Origin: Trichodesmium sp. MAG_R04
GTDB taxonomy: Bacteria; Cyanobacteriota; Cyanobacteriia; Cyanobacteriales; Microcoleaceae
Reading direction: 5' to 3'
DNA length: 9,411 bases
NCBI GenBank assembly: GCA_023356515.1
Contig: JAKQYG010000132.1
Span: 1 to 9,411, forward strand
The notes under the pieces were generated by a model. The model worked only from the letters and a program-made list of their open reading frames with translations, ran no database searches and had not been told where the DNA came from. This document shows, piece after piece, positions 5,586-9,411 of this stretch. Position numbers and translations under genes: made by a program. Position 1 is the stretch's first letter; every line of letters starts with the position of its first letter.

Positions 5586-6281
5586 CTAAGTTTCTCTCAA
5601 AACATAACCAATACCACGGACAGTCTGAATTAATCTTTTCTCACCTTCTCTCTCAATTTTTAGGCGTAAGTATCTAATATAGACCTCAATCACATTAGAC
5701 TCACCTAAGAAATTATAACCCCAAACATTTTCTAAGATCTGTTCACGACTCAAGACTTCACAAGGATGCTCCATTAGAAACTTTAACAGCTCAAATTCTT
5801 TCATAGTTAATTCAATAACACGACCATGGCAAAGGACACGCCTACTGGCAAAGTCCAAAATCAAATTGCCAAATATCATCTGGTTTTTGTCTGATATATT
5901 AGGTTTCAAATAAAATCTGATTAATTCTAAAAAGTTATCACTTCGATAAGGCTTGAGAAAATAATCATCAGCTCCAGACTCTAGACAAGCAACTCTATCT
6001 TCTACCTGAGCACGAGCCATCAAAAGTAGTAGAGGCTTTTTATTGCCCATTTTTCTCAGATTACTGCATAATGACAGTCCAGATCCACCAGCCAAAACTC
6101 GGTCAATCACAATTAAATCAGGTTTAAGCTCCATAGCTCTATGAAAACCTATACTAGAGTTATTAGCAACAATTGGATTATAGCCCGACTCTTTTAAGTC
6201 TAGACTCACATATTCAGCTAGAATTTCGTCAGTCTCTATTATTAATACAGAAAGGTTTTGGTCAACAGTTAGGATACTCAT
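5586..6281 (-). CDS. nblR: Response regulator NblR (phycobilisome degradation, OmpR/PhoB type)
   Basis: The 231-residue protein has a receiver domain (about 11-125) and a winged-helix trans_reg_C DNA-binding domain (about 135-230). The stretch LIVIDRVLAG (56-65), LLLLMAR (84-90), DRVACLESGADDYFLKPYR (95-113) and the C-terminal ELTMKEFELLKFLMEHP (157-173) to GESNVIEVYIRYLRLKIE (193-210) fit NblR as I remember it from Synechococcus elongatus. NblR promotes survival and phycobilisome breakdown under nitrogen or sulfur starvation and high light. The phosphoacceptor D60 and lysine K110 remain, but the acidic pair is ETD (16-18) rather than DD, and the usual Thr/Ser switch residue is M88. Loss of these fits reports that NblR works without phosphorylation. 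RpaA/RpaB-type regulators are the alternative, less likely from these motifs. No clear Shine-Dalgarno precedes the ATG. Confidence 0.82.
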   Translation of the reverse strand: MSILTVDQNLSVLIIETDEILAEYVSLDLKESGYNPIVANNSSIGFHRAMELKPDLIVIDRVLAGGSGLSLCSNLRKMGNKKPLLLLMARAQVEDRVACLESGADDYFLKPYRSDNFLELIRFYLKPNISDKNQMIFGNLILDFASRRVLCHGRVIELTMKEFELLKFLMEHPCEVLSREQILENVWGYNFLGESNVIEVYIRYLRLKIEREGEKRLIQTVRGIGYVLRET

Positions 6282-6309
6282 AGTTACTAAAAATATAGAA
6301 AAATATTCT

Positions 6310-6329
6310 GCTAATTTAGCTTAATTAAG
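6310..6329. promoter_or_regulatory. Two abutting palindromes upstream of nblR
   Basis: GCTAATTTAGC (6310-6320) and CTTAATTAAG (6320-6329) are both perfect inverted repeats sharing one base, 28 to 48 bases before the nblR ATG. They could be an operator, but AT-rich palindromes also arise by chance. Confidence 0.3.
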
Positions 6330-6398
6330 TTTTACCTTAATGGAGTGAACTATAACACCTTCTGTCCTATTATTAGATGAGTTTGGGACTACTTTTAT

Positions 6399-6545
6399 TC
6401 AAATGTTGAGACTTCCATTGACATCTGGATTATATTTTTTTAAGTTTATCTTGGTTGATAACTTTTGGATTTTATTACTGGTTTTATTCCCTAATAATTG
6501 ACTGAGAAAGATGGCCTTTTCCCTGATTGGGTATAAATAAATCAT
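6399..6545 (-). CDS. Possible small protein of 48 residues between nadK and nblR
   Basis: The minus-strand frame from ATG (6543-6545) to TGA (6399-6401) encodes 48 residues starting MIYLYPIREKAIFLSQLLG. It is preceded by AAGGAAGGA (6551-6559) at 5 bases, the best Shine-Dalgarno sequence on this strand apart from that of petM. The product would be basic and lysine-rich with no transmembrane segment that I can see. I recognise no family. It lies in the direction of nadK and nblR transcription, 108 bases after nadK and 117 bases before nblR. It may be a chance frame in AT-rich sequence. Confidence 0.3.
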   Translation of the reverse strand: MIYLYPIREKAIFLSQLLGNKTSNKIQKLSTKINLKKYNPDVNGSLNI

Positions 6546-6653
6546 AAGATTCCTTCCTTATGTGGCGTTAGACTATTCTGACAAGATAGCTAATTCTTGA
6601 TTTGAGAAGTCTGTCCTAATAATACCTCTAAGAGTTAGAGCTTCAGAAAAATC

Positions 6654-7571
6654 TCACGGCAGCTCCACAGAAGTTGGCTTGGCAATATGTGGTAGTCCCC
6701 ATCCCAATTTTTCCCGGAGAATGTGAAAAAACTCTGGTGGTTTAAGTCGAATAAAACGTGCTTTATACTTTGATTGTTTGACTCTTACCCTATCTTCTGG
6801 CAGAACATAAAATCCTCCATTACCATCTACAACCATCATTAGACGATTCGGACTTGCTGGAAAAACAGTTATAGGTTCAGTATTAGCAAAAACCAGAGCA
6901 CGGGATGCAAGAGAATGGGGACAAATAGGTGAAAGCTCTAAAACAGGAATTCCTGGAGTAATAACAGGACCACCTGCAGATAAAGAATAAGCAGTAGAAC
7001 CAGTGGGAGTAGATATAATAATACCGTCAGCAGCAATATCTATAGGAGCGTGCCTACCAATTTTAATTTCAAAATGGCACATACAAGTCATTGGTTCCCG
7101 ATGCAAAACCATTTCATTTAAACATAGAGCTTCCCAAGATAACTCATCATTTCTGAAGAGGCGCACTTCTAGCATAGTCCGTTCTTCTATTTCATAGTTT
7201 CCTGCTAGAATCTGTTGAATAGCTGGGTATAAATGATTGACAAAAGTTTCAGTCAAGAAACCCATGTGGCCTGTATTCACAGTTAATAATGGAATATTTG
7301 AGGGCGCAACTTGACGAAACGCAGCCAGAACAGTACCATCTCCTCCCAAGACGACGGCAAATTTCATATCCTCTGTAAAGCCAGAGGGAACTAGATGGTC
7401 TATTGGAGTATAGCATACAGGACGTTCTAGACTAGGAGAACCTAAAATCCCCTCTGCCGCAATGGCTATTTGAACATCATAGCCTAAAGATTTTAGCTTG
7501 TCTTTTAATTCATTAGTTATGCGACAAGCTATGGGTTTAGCATCGTTATAAATAATTCCTATTTTTGACAC
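6654..7571 (-). CDS. nadK: NAD kinase (ATP-dependent, makes NADP+)
   Basis: This 305-residue cytosolic enzyme phosphorylates NAD+ to NADP+. The family hallmarks are LGGDGTVL (75-82, catalytic D78), TGHMGFLTE (100-108), the LNEMVLHR block (151-158, N152/E153 binding NAD), DGIIISTPTGSTAYSLSAGG (182-201) and the C-terminal VVDGN (247-251). Length is normal for cyanobacterial NadK. The start is GTG at 7569-7571: an in-frame stop lies four codons upstream and the conserved beta strand KIGIIYND (residues 3-10) begins at once, so no other start fits. It follows ycf39 after 32 bases on the same strand and is probably co-transcribed. The ycf39-nadK pairing also occurs in Synechocystis (slr0399-slr0400, from memory). 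Cyanobacteria usually carry a second NAD kinase elsewhere. Confidence 0.93.
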   Translation of the reverse strand: MSKIGIIYNDAKPIACRITNELKDKLKSLGYDVQIAIAAEGILGSPSLERPVCYTPIDHLVPSGFTEDMKFAVVLGGDGTVLAAFRQVAPSNIPLLTVNTGHMGFLTETFVNHLYPAIQQILAGNYEIEERTMLEVRLFRNDELSWEALCLNEMVLHREPMTCMCHFEIKIGRHAPIDIAADGIIISTPTGSTAYSLSAGGPVITPGIPVLELSPICPHSLASRALVFANTEPITVFPASPNRLMMVVDGNGGFYVLPEDRVRVKQSKYKARFIRLKPPEFFHILREKLGWGLPHIAKPTSVELP

Positions 7572-7603
7572 TCGAAAAATCTAGTTCAGGATAGTTAGAA
7601 ACT

Positions 7604-8581
7604 TTAGAAGAAAAAAGGTTTATTTTTAGCAGTTGTTTTTCCTAATTTGGCTTGCTCGTATTCTATTTCCTTTAATTTTTTTATAATCCGACTATAGTAT
7701 TCTTGTAGATACGATTCTAGGGTAGTTATTTTTTCAGGATTAATGCCAAATATAGGATAAATATCATCCATAGAGGCGGTTAAAGGTTGACCGCTGGCCA
7801 ATACTTCTGCAAAAGCTAGCCTATCTGCTACATTCCAACCCCATTGAAAAGACCTAGTAAACTGACGAAATATACGCAATAAGTTAATATTAGTACGAGT
7901 TATTTTAGCCTTTTCTCCGGAAAGTCTTTCACAGATCCGAATAATTTCATTGGCATCCCAAGCACGAAGGCCTACTACTGGAAAGCTCTTATTTTCTGTT
8001 TCAGGAACTGAAAGAGCGCGGACAGCAAATTTGGCAATATCTTGAGTATCCATATATGCAATAGCTGTCCCTTGACCAGGTACCCAGACTGCCTGCTTAT
8101 CTAAGATCGGCATTGCATATTGACCTATTAACCCTTGCAAAAAGCCACAAGGTTTTAATATTGTGTATTTTAAGCCAGATTTAGCAATAAAGAGTTCTGT
8201 ACATCGTTTAATTTCAAGAAGAGGAACTTGAGGATATTTTTCTGCATTTAAAAAGGAGAAAAATATGAAACGTTCTACACCTTGAGCTATTAGAGCTTGA
8301 ATTAGTGATACCTTTCCTTCCCAGTCTACCTGTTTAATACTTAGAGAGTCTGCTGGTCTTGAAGTTGCAGCATCTATAACTGCATCAATTCCTTCTAAAG
8401 CTGGTATTAGAGTTTTAGGTTTACAAAGATTTCCTCCTATTAGTTCGGCTCCCCACTCCTTCAAGAAGGATGCTCTACTATAGCTTCTGACTAAACAGCG
8501 TACTTCATTACCTTCATCTATGGCGTGACGTACTATTTGTCTGCCAAGCGTACCGGTAGCACCTAGAATTAATAGCTTCAT
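7604..8581 (-). CDS. ycf39: Ycf39/HCF244-type photosystem II assembly factor (atypical SDR, NmrA-like)
   Basis: From the ATG at 8579-8581 the protein has 325 residues, the usual length of Ycf39. It opens with an NAD(P)-binding Rossmann motif, GATGTLG (7-13), and continues with the conserved EVRCLVRS and FLKEWGAELIGGN blocks, DAVIDAATSRP, QVDWEGK, YTILKPCGFLQGLIGQYAMP and, near the end, TTLESYLQEYYSRIIKKLKE. Ycf39 binds high-light-inducible proteins and helps deliver chlorophyll to newly made D1 in photosystem II assembly; the plant relative is HCF244. A longer frame begins at a GTG (8618-8620) but adds 13 residues without similarity to the conserved N-terminus, so the ATG is preferred. It precedes nadK by 32 bases, suggesting an operon. 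No strong ribosome binding site is visible. Confidence 0.92.
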   Translation of the reverse strand: MKLLILGATGTLGRQIVRHAIDEGNEVRCLVRSYSRASFLKEWGAELIGGNLCKPKTLIPALEGIDAVIDAATSRPADSLSIKQVDWEGKVSLIQALIAQGVERFIFFSFLNAEKYPQVPLLEIKRCTELFIAKSGLKYTILKPCGFLQGLIGQYAMPILDKQAVWVPGQGTAIAYMDTQDIAKFAVRALSVPETENKSFPVVGLRAWDANEIIRICERLSGEKAKITRTNINLLRIFRQFTRSFQWGWNVADRLAFAEVLASGQPLTASMDDIYPIFGINPEKITTLESYLQEYYSRIIKKLKEIEYEQAKLGKTTAKNKPFFF

Positions 8582-8740
8582 AAAAGTTGTGTTACTTAAT
8601 GTTAAAGAGTTATTTATCACTTTAGCAAGTTTATCTCATTTTTTTACAAAACTTAACATTTTTAGTTATATTTATATTCTCAACCTTATTTCTTCTTAAA
8701 AAATATTATATATAGTTGTATTATTTAGCATTTTATGCAT

Positions 8741-8780
8741 ATAGTGCTATGAGCAAATCAGAAGTTATCTATGACTTGGT
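8741..8780 (+). repeat. Diverged direct repeat, copy A
   Basis: These 40 bases align with 8882-8942 with eight mismatches by eye, provided a 21-base insertion in copy B is allowed. TAGTGCTAT (8742-8750) recurs exactly at 8855-8863. Copy A looks like a dispersed intergenic repeat, not a gene. Confidence 0.5.
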
Positions 8781-8850
8781 CTTTTTATGCAGAATACTGT
8801 GCAAATGTATTGCTTAGCCAAACAGTACTTAGCCATGTCCACTATCTACA

Positions 8851-8896
8851 TGCGTAGTGCTATATCTTAAACCTAGAAGCTATAGCCCTACGAGCA
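8851..8896. repeat. Imperfect inverted repeat of a dispersed intergenic element
   Basis: The left arm TGCGTAGTGCTATA (8851-8864) pairs with the right arm TATAGCCCTACGAGCA (8881-8896) with one mismatch and a 2-base bulge, around a 16-base loop. This is the shape of small palindromic or MITE-like repeats in cyanobacteria; I recall similar GTAGTGCTATA words scattered in Trichodesmium-like genomes but could not check. Confidence 0.5.
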
Positions 8897-8942
8897 AGTC
8901 ACAAGTGATAATTTATAAGCTAGGAGTCATCTCTGACTTAGT
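8882..8942 (+). repeat. Diverged direct repeat, copy B with 21-base insertion
   Basis: Copy B matches copy A (8741-8780) at both ends but has 21 additional bases in the middle (about 8904-8924). Its first 15 bases are also the right arm of the inverted repeat at 8851-8896. Confidence 0.5.
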
Positions 8943-8980
8943 TTTAGAATTTAGTAACGTCCTAACTTTTGCTTCGACTA

Positions 8981-9088
8981 CTATAGTTCTTCGCCTCCTT
9001 GTAATTTAAGTAAAAGAAAACCTCCTGCTAAACCAATCAAGATTACAGAAAAAGACAATATTGCTGCATTAAAAATCTCACTGCTCAT
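8981..9088 (-). CDS. petM: Cytochrome b6f complex subunit VII, PetM
   Basis: The minus-strand frame from ATG (9086-9088) to TAG (8981-8983) encodes 35 residues. The sequence is MSSEIFNAAILSFSVILIGL, then AGGFLLLKLQGGEEL. It has the typical PetM layout: a short N-terminus, one transmembrane helix (about 6-27), then the conserved K-(L/I)-QG-x-EE tail. PetM is a small thylakoid membrane subunit of the cytochrome b6f complex, usually 32-36 residues. A ribosome binding site (AGGAG) lies 12 bases upstream. It is divergent from pdxA, with only 49 bases between the two start codons, and transcribes toward ycf39 399 bases away. Confidence 0.92.
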   Translation of the reverse strand: MSSEIFNAAILSFSVILIGLAGGFLLLKLQGGEEL

Positions 9089-9100
9089 GTTTTTAAGAGA

Positions 9101-9105
9101 CTCCT
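9101..9105 (-). promoter_or_regulatory. petM: Ribosome binding site of petM
   Basis: On the minus strand this reads AGGAG, 12 bases before the petM ATG. It supports the short frame as a real gene. Confidence 0.65.
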
Positions 9106-9123
9106 ATATAAATAAAGTGCATC

Positions 9124-9129
9124 TATAAT
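9124..9129 (+). promoter_or_regulatory. pdxA: Possible -10 box of pdxA
   Basis: A perfect TATAAT lies 8 bases before the first ATG of pdxA. No -35 hexamer is evident 16-18 bases upstream. If used, transcription would start at or within a few bases of the start codon, giving a leaderless or nearly leaderless message. Confidence 0.35.
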
Positions 9130-9137
9130 TCTAAGCT

Positions 9138-9411
9138 ATGATGAAGCTACCCGTAAGTACAATAAAAAAGACAATTCCTCGTTTAGCAATAACTATTGGA
9201 GACCCTGGAGGTATAGGGCCCGAAGTAGTTCTGAGTGCTTTAGCAGATCCAAAGGTTACAGAAAATTGTGATTTGACAATAATTGGCAGTCGTCTAATTT
9301 TGAAAGAAACTTATCAACAACTATCTCTGGAAAAATTTGTCTGTTGGGAAAATTTGAAAATTTTAGATGTAGAGTTTGATGGCAAATTAGAAGATATTTC
9401 TCTTGGGAAAG
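9138..9411 (+). CDS. pdxA: 4-hydroxythreonine-4-phosphate dehydrogenase PdxA, N-terminal part
   Basis: The frame starts at tandem ATG codons (9138-9143) and stays open to the window end, giving 91 complete codons. An in-frame TAA two codons upstream rules out a longer N-terminus. The PdxA signature PRLAITIGDPGGIGPEVVL is at residues 14-32. PdxA oxidises 4-phosphohydroxy-L-threonine with NAD(P) in pyridoxal 5'-phosphate synthesis, as a cytosolic homodimer. Metal-binding histidines of the family lie beyond the window edge and cannot be checked. No Shine-Dalgarno precedes either ATG; the second ATG is equally possible. It is divergent from petM and shares a 49-base start-to-start region with it. 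Confidence 0.93.
   Translation, partial: MMKLPVSTIKKTIPRLAITIGDPGGIGPEVVLSALADPKVTENCDLTIIGSRLILKETYQQLSLEKFVCWENLKILDVEFDGKLEDISLGK

Larger units (their letters stand above)
6282..6653. other. Spacer between nadK and nblR (372 bases)
   Basis: This region holds the nblR leader with its palindromes, a possible small minus-strand gene (6399-6545), and a short perfect inverted repeat just after nadK: CTCTAA (6626-6631), loop GAG, TTAGAG (6635-6640). No good T run follows on the minus strand, so a terminator call for nadK is weak. Confidence 0.5.
8582..8980. other. Spacer between petM and ycf39 (399 bases)
   Basis: The ycf39-proximal 120 bases are very AT-rich and probably hold its promoter, though I see no clear -35/-10 pair. 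The petM-proximal part carries two diverged direct repeats and a hairpin (8741-8942). Short frames here, including 28 codons on the + strand from 8771 and 23 on the minus strand, resemble nothing known. Confidence 0.5.

Noticed and set aside
7003..7197. 64-aa + strand open frame
   Set aside because: It is antisense inside the conserved nadK gene.
8582..8620. 13-codon N-terminal extension of Ycf39 from GTG
   Set aside because: The Rossmann strand begins right after the ATG at 8581, as in known Ycf39 proteins.

Overview
The window reads as chromosomal DNA from a filamentous, phycoerythrin-containing cyanobacterium of the Trichodesmium/Okeania/Oscillatoria kind. The reasons are: phycobilin-lyase genes of the CpeY and CpeT types; cyanobacterium- or plastid-specific genes (ycf39, petM, nblR); three HIP1 cores (GCGATCGC at 651, 2363 and 5253); visibly AT-rich sequence; and long, repeat-bearing intergenic spacers. 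The genus is an inference, not something the sequence proves.

Left part, + strand. The first 67 bases look like the last codons of an IS200/IS605-type OrfB (TnpB) protein, with a strong hairpin inside them. A 258-base spacer follows that carries a perfect CRP-type palindrome (TGTGA-N6-TCACA) and a tiny leader ORF. Next come cpeY (471 aa HEAT-repeat phycobilin lyase) and cpeT (196 aa CpeT/CpcT-family lyase), 93 bases apart. Both genes start inside the same heptamer-like leader repeat, with an identical 19-base stretch running through the two start codons. Together they would attach phycoerythrobilin to phycoerythrin subunits. A separate unit follows: a cytosolic GH13 alpha-amylase-family enzyme with a C-terminal CBM20 starch/glycogen-binding domain. 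Its start is best placed at 2728.

Middle. A 986-base spacer lies between the amylase gene and the convergent nblR. It holds a badly decayed minus-strand OrfB/TnpB relic (recognisable at 4856-5036), a hairpin at its 3' side, and a separate 14-bp-arm hairpin at 5288-5319 whose G-U pairs fit a + strand transcript.

Right part, minus strand. In transcription order: petM (35 aa cytochrome b6f subunit, found by reading the sequence), a 399-base repeat-bearing spacer, ycf39 (photosystem II assembly), nadK (NAD kinase, GTG start, 32 bases after ycf39), a possible 48-aa small gene with a good ribosome binding site, and nblR (phycobilisome-degradation response regulator with a non-canonical receiver site). 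Divergent from petM, on the + strand, is the 5' end of pdxA (vitamin B6 synthesis), cut by the window edge.

Taken together this is mostly housekeeping photosynthesis: pigment attachment (cpeY, cpeT), antenna turnover (nblR), photosystem assembly (ycf39), electron transport (petM), NADP supply (nadK) and glycogen use (amylase). I saw no clear sign of a new defence or biosynthetic system. The most interesting material is regulatory or repetitive: the CRP-like site, the twin leaders, the hairpins and the transposon remnants.
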